DNA of 64,000 bases from Streptomyces diastatochromogenes. GTDB taxonomy: Bacteria; Actinomycetota; Actinomycetes; Streptomycetales; Streptomycetaceae. Location: assembly GCF_002242805.1 (NCBI RefSeq), contig NZ_MCGQ01000035.1:30714-94713 (forward strand). The letters are read 5' to 3'. Below, piece after piece: positions 1 through 10,055 of the stretch. Every line of letters starts with the position of its first letter. The first letter of the stretch is position 1. The translations under genes were made by a program, and so were the position numbers. The notes beneath the pieces are model-generated. The model saw only the letters and a list, made by a program, of their open reading frames with translations. It was not told where the DNA came from and did not search any database.

Positions 1-1
1 G

Positions 2-2374
<2,373 letters not shown>

Positions 2375-2406
2375 AACACGCACGCGGCGGCCGGTCGTAG
2401 GCACGC

Positions 2407-2449
2407 ACGCGTAAGGGCCCCGTACGCCACGTACGGGGCCCTTACGCGT
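2407..2449. terminator. Bidirectional terminator between relA and the DUF349 gene
   Basis: Perfect 19-bp inverted repeat (2407-2425 and 2431-2449) with a 5-nt loop, lying between two convergent genes. There is no long T-run, which is usual for Streptomyces terminators. Confidence 0.85.
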
Positions 2450-2463
2450 GGGAGGCGGGGATC

Positions 2464-3693
2464 TCAGCCGCCGAACTCCTGCAGGCCCTTCAGAGCCTGG
2501 TCCAGGAGCGCCTGGCGGCCCTCCAGCTCCCGCTCCAGCTTGTCGGCCTTGGAGTTGTTGCCCTGGGCGCGCGCCTGCTCGATCTGCGCCCGCAGCTTGT
2601 CCACGGCGGCCTGCAGCTGACCGGTCAGACCCTCGGCACGCGCGCGTGCCTCCGGGTTGGTCCGGCGCCACTCGGCCTCCTCGGCCTCCTGGATGGCGCG
2701 CTCGACCGCGTGCATCCGGCCCTCGACCTTCGGACGCGCGTCCCGCGGGACGTGGCCGATGGCCTCCCAGCGCTCGTTGATCGAGCGGAAGGCGGCCCGG
2801 GCGCCCTTGAGGTCCGTGACCGGGAGGATCTTCTCGGCCTCCCCGGCCAGCTCCTCCTTGAGCTTCAGGTTCTCCGACTGCTCGGCGTCCCGCTCCGCGA
2901 AGACCGAGCTGCGGGCGGCGAAGAACACGTCCTGGGCGCCGCGGAAGCGGTTCCACAGGTCGTCCTCGTGCTCGCGCTGGGCGCGGCCCGCGGCCTTCCA
3001 CTCCGCCATCAGCTCGCGGTAGCGCGCCGCCGTCGGACCCCAGTCCGTCGAGCCGGAGAGCGCCTCGGCCTCGGAGACCAGCCGCTCCTTGGTCTTGCGG
3101 GCCTCCTCGCGCTGCGCGTCCAGCTGCGCGAAGTGCCCCTTGCGACGCTTGGAGAACGCCGACCGGGCGTGCGAGAAGCGGTGCCACAGCTCGTCGTCGG
3201 ACTTGCGGTCCAGACGCGGCAGCCCCTTCCAGGTGTCCACCAGGGCCCGCAGCCGTTCGCCGGCGGCCCGCCACTGGTCGGACTGCGCCAGCTGCTCCGC
3301 CTCGACGACCAGGTCCTCCTTGGCCTTGCGGGCCTCGTCGGACTGCTTGGCCCGCTGTACCTTGCGCTCCTCGCGCCGGGCTTCGACCGTCGCCACGAGC
3401 TTGTCGAGGCGGGCCCGCAGCGCTTCCAGGTCGCCGACCGCGTGGTGCGCGTCCACCTGCTCGCGCAGGTGGTCGATCGCGGTCTGGGCGTCCTTCGCGG
3501 ACAGGTCCGTCGTCTGCACTCGCTTCTCGAGGAGGCCGATCTCGACAACCAGGCCCTCGTACTTGCGCTCGAAGTAGGCAAGCGCCTCCTCAGGGGAGCC
3601 GGCCGCCCAGGAACCGACGACCTGCTCGCCGTCGGCCGTACGCACGTACACGGTCCCCGTCTCGTCGACGCGGCCCCACGGGTCGCTGCTCAC
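2464..3693 (-). CDS. DUF349 domain-containing protein
   Basis: Cytoplasmic protein of 409 residues built from repeated ~70-residue DUF349 helical units. Recurring signatures are WK.LPRLDRKSDDELWHRF, WGPTAARYRELMAEWKAAGR and ERWEAIGHVPRD. An N-terminal segment begins DPWGRVDETGTVYVRT and the C-terminal part is coiled coil rich in Glu, Arg and Ala. The GTG start at 3693 is preceded by GGAGG. The family is widespread in actinobacteria next to relA; its biochemical function is not established, although related proteins have been linked to the stringent response or nucleotide stress. It converges on relA across a shared terminator and has its own terminator-like hairpin upstream. Confidence 0.9.
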   Translation of the reverse strand: MSSDPWGRVDETGTVYVRTADGEQVVGSWAAGSPEEALAYFERKYEGLVVEIGLLEKRVQTTDLSAKDAQTAIDHLREQVDAHHAVGDLEALRARLDKLVATVEARREERKVQRAKQSDEARKAKEDLVVEAEQLAQSDQWRAAGERLRALVDTWKGLPRLDRKSDDELWHRFSHARSAFSKRRKGHFAQLDAQREEARKTKERLVSEAEALSGSTDWGPTAARYRELMAEWKAAGRAQREHEDDLWNRFRGAQDVFFAARSSVFAERDAEQSENLKLKEELAGEAEKILPVTDLKGARAAFRSINERWEAIGHVPRDARPKVEGRMHAVERAIQEAEEAEWRRTNPEARARAEGLTGQLQAAVDKLRAQIEQARAQGNNSKADKLERELEGRQALLDQALKGLQEFGG

Positions 3694-3709
3694 AGCGCCT
3701 CCTCCACAT

Positions 3710-3743
3710 GATGCCTGCGGGGGCCTCAGCGCCCCCGGGCATC
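3710..3743 (-). terminator. Hairpin between the cyclophilin and DUF349 genes
   Basis: Interrupted inverted repeat with arms GATGCC/GGCATC and GGGGGC/GCCCCC, in the 153-bp gap between two minus-strand genes. It is probably the terminator of the upstream cyclophilin gene. Confidence 0.55.
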
Positions 3744-3846
3744 GTCCACAGTTTCGTCACGGCCAACATAGGCGACCAGCGGGTTGCCTGTCCGCATCCA
3801 GCGCGACCGAATTCCGCAGTTGGCCGTGTTGAGCGTCGCTCCGGCG

Positions 3847-4671
3847 TCAGGACTTGGTGACCGTCGCCTTGTTGATCACGACCGTCGCGTTCGGGGCACC
3901 GTCACCGGCTCCCGTGTTCTCGCCGGCGGCCGCGATCTTGTTCAGCACCTTCATGCCCGCCGCGTCGATCGTGCCGAACGGTGTGTAACTGGGCGGCAAC
4001 GGGCTGTCCTTGTAGACGAGGAAGAACTGGCTGCCGCCGGTGTGCTTCTGGCCGGTGTTGGCCATCGCCACCGTGCCCGCCGGGTACTTGTTGCCCTTCA
4101 GGCTCGCGTCCTTCAGGTTCTCGTCCGGGATCGTGTAGCCCGGACCGCCGCTGCCGACGCCCGTCGGGTCGCCGCACTGCAGCACGTAGATGCCGTTCGT
4201 GGTCAGGCGGTGGCACTTGGTGTGGTCGAAGAAGCCCTTGCCGGCAAGGAAGTCGAACGAGTTCACCGTGTGCGGGGCCGCCGACGTCTTCAGCGCGATG
4301 CCGATGTCACCGCACGTGGTCGCGAGCTTCATCGTGTACTTCGCCGACGTGTCGATCGACATCGCCGGCTCCTTCTTCCAGGTCTCCTTCTTGATCGAGC
4401 CCGCGGCCGGCTTCGCGCACGGGTCCGGCGCCTTGCTGGACGGCGTGGCGCTCGGCGTGACGTCCGCGCTCGCGTTGGTCTTCTTGTCGTCGTCGTTCTT
4501 CAGCACACCGGTCGTGTACAGCGCGACACTGCCGATCACGACCACGCCCAGCACCGACGCGATCACGGAGTTGCGCATGCGTGCCTTGCGCCGCGCGCTG
4601 GTGCGTCGCTGCTGCTGCCGCAAGAACTTCTCCCGGGCGAGCTGACGCCGCCGCTGCTCCTGGCTGACCAC
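3847..4671 (-). CDS. Membrane-anchored peptidyl-prolyl cis-trans isomerase (cyclophilin type)
   Basis: Protein of 274 residues predicted to speed prolyl isomerisation of exported proteins outside the membrane. Residues 1-32 are a basic cytoplasmic tail rich in Arg and Gln. About 33-55 is one transmembrane helix (VIASVLGVVVIGSVALYTT), followed by a Ser/Thr/Ala linker. The cyclophilin fold occupies about 105-270, with CHRLTTNG (the catalytic Arg position), CGDPTGVGSGGPGY, GGSQFFLVY and YTPFGTID. In most cyclophilins the second motif is GGDPTG; here Cys replaces the first Gly. The GTG start at 4671 has a GGAGAG ribosome binding site. It is divergent from the MBL hydrolase. Confidence 0.92.
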   Translation of the reverse strand: MVSQEQRRRQLAREKFLRQQQRRTSARRKARMRNSVIASVLGVVVIGSVALYTTGVLKNDDDKKTNASADVTPSATPSSKAPDPCAKPAAGSIKKETWKKEPAMSIDTSAKYTMKLATTCGDIGIALKTSAAPHTVNSFDFLAGKGFFDHTKCHRLTTNGIYVLQCGDPTGVGSGGPGYTIPDENLKDASLKGNKYPAGTVAMANTGQKHTGGSQFFLVYKDSPLPPSYTPFGTIDAAGMKVLNKIAAAGENTGAGDGAPNATVVINKATVTKS

Positions 4672-4761
4672 CGGGTTCTCTCCTCATGCGTGTCGTGTGT
4701 CGACCGGTACGCGTGCGTCCTGTGAGCCGACAGACGCGTGTAGCCCCGTACCGTATATGGG

Positions 4762-4792
4762 TTCGCTGAGGAAACGGCAGCGCCGGTAGTCT
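4762..4792 (+). promoter_or_regulatory. Candidate promoter of the MBL hydrolase-hisS operon
   Basis: TAGTCT at 4787-4792 fits a housekeeping -10 box. TTCGCT at 4762-4767 is a weak -35 with a 19-nt spacer. It lies 58 nt before the start codon in the divergent intergenic region. Confidence 0.35.
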
Positions 4793-4850
4793 CTGGACCA
4801 CGGGCGCCGCGCCCGTAAGCCCTCCCGTATCGACACAACGAAGGACGATC

Positions 4851-5558
4851 GTGCTCATTGCCGGGTTCCCCGCCGGGGCCTGGGGGACGAACTGTTATCT
4901 CGTCGCCCCCGCCGCCGGTGAGGAGTGCGTGATCATCGACCCGGGCCACCAGGCCGCCCAGGGCGTCGAGGAAGCACTGAAGAAGCATCGGCTCAAGCCC
5001 GTCGCCGTCGTCCTCACCCATGGCCACATCGATCATGTGGCCTCGGTCGTCCCCGTGTGCGGCGCGCACGACGTACCGGCCTGGATCCACCCCGAGGACC
5101 GGTACATGATGAGCGACCCCGAGAAGGCGCTCGGCCGGTCCATCGGCATGCCGCTGATGGGCGAGCTGACCGTGGGGGAGCCGGACGACGTCAAGGAGCT
5201 GACCGACGGCGCCGGGCTTTCGCTTGCCGGGCTGGAGTTCTCCGTCGCGCACGCACCGGGCCATACCAAGGGGTCGGTGACCTTCCAGATGCCCGAGACC
5301 GCGGACATCCCCTCGGTCTTCTTCTCCGGGGATCTGCTGTTCGCCGGCTCCATCGGACGCACCGATCTGCCGGGTGGCTCCATGGAGGACATGCTCGACT
5401 CGCTGGCCCGCGTGTGCCTGCCGCTCGAGGACTCCACCGTGGTGCTGTCCGGCCACGGCCCCCAGACGACCATCGGCCAGGAGCGCGCCACCAACCCCTA
5501 TCTGCGGCAGGTGGCGGCCGGCCAGGGAGCCTCGCAGGCTCCCCGACGAGGAATGTGA
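4851..5558 (+). CDS. MBL-fold metallo-hydrolase (glyoxalase II-like)
   Basis: Cytosolic metallo-beta-lactamase-fold hydrolase of 235 residues. The di-zinc motif THGHIDH is near residue 63, and further metal ligands occur in HAPGHTKGS, FSGDLLF and the late SGHGPQT. Such proteins hydrolyse thioesters or related esters, and this actinobacterial subgroup has no proven substrate. The GTG start at 4851 is preceded by GAAGGA. It is probably co-transcribed with hisS, whose start lies 13 nt after its stop. Confidence 0.9.
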   Translation: MLIAGFPAGAWGTNCYLVAPAAGEECVIIDPGHQAAQGVEEALKKHRLKPVAVVLTHGHIDHVASVVPVCGAHDVPAWIHPEDRYMMSDPEKALGRSIGMPLMGELTVGEPDDVKELTDGAGLSLAGLEFSVAHAPGHTKGSVTFQMPETADIPSVFFSGDLLFAGSIGRTDLPGGSMEDMLDSLARVCLPLEDSTVVLSGHGPQTTIGQERATNPYLRQVAAGQGASQAPRRGM

Positions 5559-5571
5559 CGAGAGAGCTTCC

Positions 5572-6834
5572 GTGAGTACCTTTCAGGCCCCCAAGGGCAC
5601 GTACGACCTGATCCCGCCGGACTCCGCGACGTACCTGGCGGTCCGCGAGGCGATCGCGGCCCCGCTGCGCAACTCCGGCTACGGCTACATCGAGACCCCC
5701 GGTTTCGAGAGCGTCGAACTCTTCGCCCGCGGTGTGGGTGAGTCCACCGACATCGTGACCAAGGAGATGTACGCCTTCGAGACCAAGGGTGGCGACAAGC
5801 TGGCCCTGCGTCCCGAGGGAACCGCTTCCGTACTGCGCGCGGCCCTCGAGGCCAACCTGCACAAGGCGGGCAACCTGCCGGTCAAGCTCTGGTACTCCGG
5901 CTCGTACTACCGCTACGAGCGCCCCCAGAAGGGCCGTTACAGGCACTTCTCCCAGGTCGGCGCCGAAGCGATCGGCGCCGAGGACCCGGCGCTGGACGCC
6001 GAGCTGATCATCCTGGCCGACCAGGCGTACCGCTCCCTGGGCCTGAGCAACTTCCGCATCCTGCTCAACAGCCTGGGCGACAAGGAGTGCCGGCCGGTGT
6101 ACCGGGCCGCGCTGCAGGACTTCCTGCGCGGCCTGGACCTGGACGAGGACACCCGCAAGCGCACCGAGATCAACCCGCTGCGCGTGCTCGACGACAAGCG
6201 GGAGTCGGTCCAGAAGCAGCTGGGCGGCGCCCCGCTGCTGCGTGACTACCTGTGCGACGCGTGCAAGGCGTACCACGAGGAGGTCCGCGAGCTGATCACG
6301 GCGGCGGGCGTCTCCTTCGAGGACGACGAGAAGCTGGTCCGCGGCCTGGACTACTACACCCGCACCACCTTCGAGTTCGTGCACGACGGTCTGGGCTCCC
6401 AGTCCGCGGTGGGCGGCGGCGGCCGCTACGACGGCCTGTCCGAGATGATCGGCGGCCCCGCGCTGCCCTCGGTGGGCTGGGCCCTCGGCGTCGACCGCAC
6501 GGTCCTCGCCCTGGAGGCCGAGGGCATCGAGCTGGACATCCCGTCCTCGACCAGCGTCTACGCGGTGCCGCTCGGCGAGGAGGCCCGCCGCGTCCTGTTC
6601 GCGAAGGTCACCGAGCTGCGCAAGGCAGGTGTCGCGGCGGACTTCTCGTACGGCGGCAAGGGCCTGAAGGGCGCCATGAAGAACGCCAACCGCAGCGGGG
6701 CCCGCTACACGATCGTGGCCGGCGAGCGCGACCTCGCCGAAGGCGTCGTCCAGCTCAAGGACATGGAGTCCGGCGAGCAGACGGCGGTCGGTGTCAACGA
6801 CATCGTGGCCGAGCTGGAGTCGCGGCTCGGCTAG
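5572..6834 (+). CDS. hisS: Histidyl-tRNA synthetase
   Basis: Class II aminoacyl-tRNA synthetase that charges tRNA-His; 420 residues, normal length. The GTG at 5572 gives the expected N-terminus STFQAPKGTYDLIPP; the frame is open further upstream but that part overlaps the MBL gene and is not coding. Class II motif 2 is visible as YRYERPQKGRYRHFSQ, the histidine-specific LVRGLDYYTRTTFEF loop follows, then GGGGRYDGL and motif 3 ALGVDRTVLAL. The C-terminal anticodon-binding domain includes KGLKGAMKNANRSGA. A strong hairpin terminator follows. Confidence 0.97.
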   Translation: MSTFQAPKGTYDLIPPDSATYLAVREAIAAPLRNSGYGYIETPGFESVELFARGVGESTDIVTKEMYAFETKGGDKLALRPEGTASVLRAALEANLHKAGNLPVKLWYSGSYYRYERPQKGRYRHFSQVGAEAIGAEDPALDAELIILADQAYRSLGLSNFRILLNSLGDKECRPVYRAALQDFLRGLDLDEDTRKRTEINPLRVLDDKRESVQKQLGGAPLLRDYLCDACKAYHEEVRELITAAGVSFEDDEKLVRGLDYYTRTTFEFVHDGLGSQSAVGGGGRYDGLSEMIGGPALPSVGWALGVDRTVLALEAEGIELDIPSSTSVYAVPLGEEARRVLFAKVTELRKAGVAADFSYGGKGLKGAMKNANRSGARYTIVAGERDLAEGVVQLKDMESGEQTAVGVNDIVAELESRLG

Positions 6835-6851
6835 CCGCACACGCGCGCGTG

Positions 6852-6888
6852 GGCGCCGGACACCCCCCGGGGGGTGTCCGGCGCCTTT
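6852..6888 (+). terminator. hisS terminator
   Basis: Perfect 17-bp inverted repeat (6852-6868 and 6869-6885) that may open into a small C/G loop, followed by TTTG. Confidence 0.85.
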
Positions 6889-7042
6889 GTCGTAGGCGGC
6901 CGCGGGTGCTGTCCGGAAGCGAACAGGCGGCACCGGTCATACGTACATGCTTATGCGGAGCGAACGGTGCGCACCCAGGTGTGTGCGGCACAATGACCCG
7001 TGCCCGAAGATGGTCCAACTCTCAAGTGACGGAATCGGCGTG

Positions 7043-7699
7043 ATGAGCAAGACGACAGTCAAAGACGTCTCCACGGAGCCCGGGCCCGAGCGCGCCGCCG
7101 ACGCACCCCGCACGGTGGGCGGCAGCCGCGCCTTCGCCCTGCTGCTGGTGATCACCGGCGCTGCCGGACTGCTCGCCGCCTGGGTCATCACGATCGACAA
7201 GTTCAAGCTGCTCGAAGCCAAGGTCGAGGGCAAGACGTTCACCCCCGGGTGCAGCCTCAACCCGGTCGTCTCCTGCGGCAGCGTCATGGAGAGCAAGCAG
7301 GCCGCCGCCTTCGGCTTCCCGAACCCGATGCTCGGCCTGGTCTGCTACGGCATCGTCATCTGCGTCGGCGTGAGCCTGCTGGCCCGCGCCCGCTTCCCGC
7401 GCTGGTACTGGCTGACCTTCAACTTCGGCACGCTCTTCGGCGTCGCCTTCTGCACCTGGCTGCAGTTCCAGTCCCTGTACCGGATCAACGCGCTGTGCCT
7501 GTGGTGCTCGCTGGCCTGGGTCGCCACGATCACCATGTTCTGGTACGTCACCTCGTTCAACATCCGCAACGACTTCCTGCCGTCCCCGCGCTGGCTGAAG
7601 TCCTTCTTCGGCGAGTTCACCTGGGTCATGCCGGTCCTGCACATCGGGATCATCGGCATGCTGATCCTGACCCGCTGGTGGGACTTCTGGACCAGCTGA
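7043..7699 (+). CDS. Vitamin K epoxide reductase family membrane protein
   Basis: Integral membrane protein of 218 residues in the VKOR/DsbB-like family, which reoxidises a periplasmic-type thiol oxidase and passes electrons to quinone. Five hydrophobic segments are visible. The paired loop cysteines lie in CSLNPVVSCGSVM, and the redox CxxC is CLWC inside the fourth helix, followed by SLAWVATI. The start is ATG 7043, with GTG 7040 immediately before it in the same frame; upstream spacing does not decide between them. No DsbA-like partner is adjacent. It lies behind the hisS terminator, so it is probably transcribed on its own. Confidence 0.9.
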   Translation: MSKTTVKDVSTEPGPERAADAPRTVGGSRAFALLLVITGAAGLLAAWVITIDKFKLLEAKVEGKTFTPGCSLNPVVSCGSVMESKQAAAFGFPNPMLGLVCYGIVICVGVSLLARARFPRWYWLTFNFGTLFGVAFCTWLQFQSLYRINALCLWCSLAWVATITMFWYVTSFNIRNDFLPSPRWLKSFFGEFTWVMPVLHIGIIGMLILTRWWDFWTS

Positions 7700-7747
7700 C
7701 GGCACCCTCTCGCTGACAGCCCGGGCCGGGTTGTCAGTGCGGTGATT

Positions 7748-7753
7748 TAGGGT
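7748..7753 (+). promoter_or_regulatory. Candidate -10 box of rarA (possible leaderless transcript)
   Basis: TAGGGT matches the housekeeping -10 consensus and is followed by 7 nt and then the GTG start at 7761. No good -35 is seen. The position would place the 5' end at or next to the start codon. Confidence 0.35.
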
Positions 7754-7760
7754 TCAAGGC

Positions 7761-9116
7761 GTGGAACCCGACCTGTTCACCGCCGCAGCAGAGGAACGCC
7801 AGGAGAAGGACCCGGCCGGCAGTCCCCTGGCGGTCCGCATGCGCCCGCGCACCCTCGACGAAGTGGTGGGCCAGCAGCACCTGCTCAAGCCGGGATCCCC
7901 GCTGCGCAGACTGGTCGGCGAGGGCAACGGCGGCCCGGCCGGACCGTCCTCGGTGATCCTCTGGGGCCCGCCCGGCACCGGCAAGACAACGCTCGCCTAC
8001 GTCGTCTCCAAGGCCACCAACAAGCGGTTCGTGGAGCTGTCCGCGATCACCGCGGGCGTCAAGGAGGTCCGCGCGGTGATCGACGGAGCCCGCCGCGCCA
8101 CCGGCGGCTTCGGCAAGGAGACCGTCCTCTTCCTGGACGAGATCCACCGCTTCAGCAAGGCTCAGCAGGACTCCCTGCTCCCCGCGGTCGAGAACCGCTG
8201 GGTGACCCTGATCGCGGCGACCACGGAGAACCCGTACTTCTCGGTCATCTCCCCGCTGCTCTCCCGCTCCCTCCTCCTCACCCTCGAACCCCTCACCGAC
8301 GACGACATCCGGGGACTGCTGAAGCGGGCGCTGAGCGACGAGCGCGGCCTCAAGGCGGCCGTCTCCCTCCCGGAAGACACCGAGGACCACCTCCTGCGCA
8401 TCGCCGGCGGCGACGCCCGGCGCGCCCTGACCGCCCTGGAGGCCGCCGCCGGGGCCGCCCTCGACCAGGGCGAGACGGAGATCAGCCTCCAGACCCTGGA
8501 GCAGACCGTCGACCGGGCCGCCGTGAAGTACGACCGCGACGGCGACCAGCACTACGACGTCGCCAGCGCCCTCATCAAGTCCATCCGCGGCTCCGACGTC
8601 GACGCCGCCCTGCACTACCTGGCCCGCATGATCGAGGCCGGCGAGGACCCCCGCTTCATCGCCCGCCGCCTGATGATCTCCGCCAGCGAGGACATCGGCC
8701 TGGCCGACCCCCACGCGCTGCCCATCGCGGTCGCCGCCGCCCAGGCCGTCGCCATGATCGGCTTCCCCGAGGCCGCCCTCACCCTCAGCCACGCCACCAT
8801 CGCCCTCGCACTCGCCCCCAAGTCCAACGCCGCGACCACCGCGATCGGCGCCGCCATGGAGGACGTACGCAAGGGCCTGGCGGGATCCGTCCCGCCGCAC
8901 CTGCGGGACGGGCACTACAAGGGCGCGGCCAAGCTCGGCCACGCGCAGGGCTACGTGTACCCGCACGACCTGCCCGAGGGCATCGCCCAGCAGCAGTACG
9001 CCCCGGACGCCCTCAAGGACCGCGAGTACTACACCCCGACCCGGCACGGCGCCGAGGCCAGATACGCGGACGCCGTCGAATGGACCCGCAAGCACCTCGG
9101 TCGCAAGCGGTCCTGA
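7761..9116 (+). CDS. rarA: Replication-associated recombination protein A (RarA/MgsA AAA+ ATPase)
   Basis: AAA+ ATPase related to clamp-loader subunits; it acts at stalled replication forks. Length is 451 residues. An N-terminal PLAVRMRPRTLDEVVGQ motif precedes Walker A GPPGTGKTT at 69-77, then Walker B LFLDEIHRFSKAQQD, sensor ATTENP and arginine-finger region LLSRS. The C-terminal oligomerisation domain contains YDVASALIKSIRGSD and the family-typical PPHLRDGHYKGA and GYVYPHDLPEG. It ends just before the rpsD leader. The start is GTG 7761. Confidence 0.95.
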   Translation: MEPDLFTAAAEERQEKDPAGSPLAVRMRPRTLDEVVGQQHLLKPGSPLRRLVGEGNGGPAGPSSVILWGPPGTGKTTLAYVVSKATNKRFVELSAITAGVKEVRAVIDGARRATGGFGKETVLFLDEIHRFSKAQQDSLLPAVENRWVTLIAATTENPYFSVISPLLSRSLLLTLEPLTDDDIRGLLKRALSDERGLKAAVSLPEDTEDHLLRIAGGDARRALTALEAAAGAALDQGETEISLQTLEQTVDRAAVKYDRDGDQHYDVASALIKSIRGSDVDAALHYLARMIEAGEDPRFIARRLMISASEDIGLADPHALPIAVAAAQAVAMIGFPEAALTLSHATIALALAPKSNAATTAIGAAMEDVRKGLAGSVPPHLRDGHYKGAAKLGHAQGYVYPHDLPEGIAQQQYAPDALKDREYYTPTRHGAEARYADAVEWTRKHLGRKRS

Positions 9117-9124
9117 GCGCCCTG

Positions 9125-9419
9125 TAGACTTGCCCGAAGTGCTGAGTCCCGCGCAGTCAGAGTGGGACAACCAGCCGGAGATCCAGTCCCTCGGGACTGA
9201 CTCCAGGAGCGTCGCGCACCGTCGAACGGTGTCGCGGGCAGCCCACCACCACCCGGAATCCCGGGAGAGGTCGGTGGGCCACTCGCGTGCTGCACGTATG
9301 TGCCCAGACCAGGGAAGCGGCTGCCCGGCAGGTCCCCTGCGGACCCGGCGGGTTTTCCCGGCTGCGGATGCGACCTCCCTAACTCTGACGAGCCGAAAAC
9401 GACGAAAGAGATAGAGACA
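9125..9419 (+). ncRNA. Candidate rpsD promoter and structured 5' leader
   Basis: This 303-bp stretch between rarA and rpsD holds no convincing gene. TAGACT at 9125-9130 is a good -10 box without a clear -35. If used, it gives a ~280-nt leader rich in short inverted repeats. S4 represses its own operon through leader RNA in other bacteria; whether this leader does so is inference. Confidence 0.4.
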
Positions 9420-10034
9420 GTGGCGAACCAGTCCCGCCCCAAGGTCAAGAAGTCGCGTGCCCTCGGCATCGCGCTGACCCCGAAGGCCGTCAAGTACTTC
9501 GAGGCCCGCCCCTACCCGCCGGGTGAGCACGGCCGCGGCCGCAAGCAGAACTCGGACTACAAGGTCCGTCTGCTCGAGAAGCAGCGTCTGCGTGCGCAGT
9601 ACGACGTGTCCGAGCGTCAGCTCGTCCGCGCCTACGAGCGTGCCTCCAAGGTCCAGGGCAAGACCGGTGAGGCCCTGATCATCGAGCTCGAGCGCCGTCT
9701 CGACGCGCTGGTCCTGCGTTCGGGCATCGCCCGCACGATCTACCAGGCCCGCCAGATGGTCGTCCACGGCCACATCCAGGTCAACGGCCAGAAGGTCGAC
9801 AAGCCGTCCTTCCGTGTCCGTCCGGACGACGTCGTGCAGGTCCGCGACCGCTCCAAGGACAAGACGCTCTTCCAGATCGCCCGCGAGGGTGGCTTCGCCC
9901 CCGACGGTGAGACCCCGCGCTACCTGCAGGTGAACCTCAAGGCCCTGGCGTTCCGCCTGGACCGCGAGCCGAACCGCAAGGAGATCCCGGTGATCTGCGA
10001 CGAGCAGCTCGTCGTCGAGTACTACGCCCGCTGA
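9420..10034 (+). CDS. rpsD: 30S ribosomal protein S4
   Basis: Primary 16S rRNA-binding protein of the small subunit; 204 residues. The GTG at 9420 gives ANQSRPKVKKSRALG. The N-terminus lacks the zinc-binding cysteines of the C+ form, so this is the C- paralogue type. The S4 RNA-binding domain is visible as RLDALVLRSGIARTIYQARQ, with VVHGHIQVNGQKVDKPS following, and the end is IPVICDEQLVVEYYAR. It is a stand-alone gene here, not part of an S13-S11-S4-alpha cluster. AAAGAG upstream may serve as ribosome binding site. Confidence 0.97.
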   Translation: MANQSRPKVKKSRALGIALTPKAVKYFEARPYPPGEHGRGRKQNSDYKVRLLEKQRLRAQYDVSERQLVRAYERASKVQGKTGEALIIELERRLDALVLRSGIARTIYQARQMVVHGHIQVNGQKVDKPSFRVRPDDVVQVRDRSKDKTLFQIAREGGFAPDGETPRYLQVNLKALAFRLDREPNRKEIPVICDEQLVVEYYAR

Positions 10035-10055
10035 CCCCAGCCCCGGCGCAGCACC

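Noticed and set aside
5374..5571. Upstream extension of hisS inside the MBL gene.
   Set aside because: It overlaps the conserved C-terminus of the MBL hydrolase in another frame, and the GTG at 5572 gives the standard HisS N-terminus.
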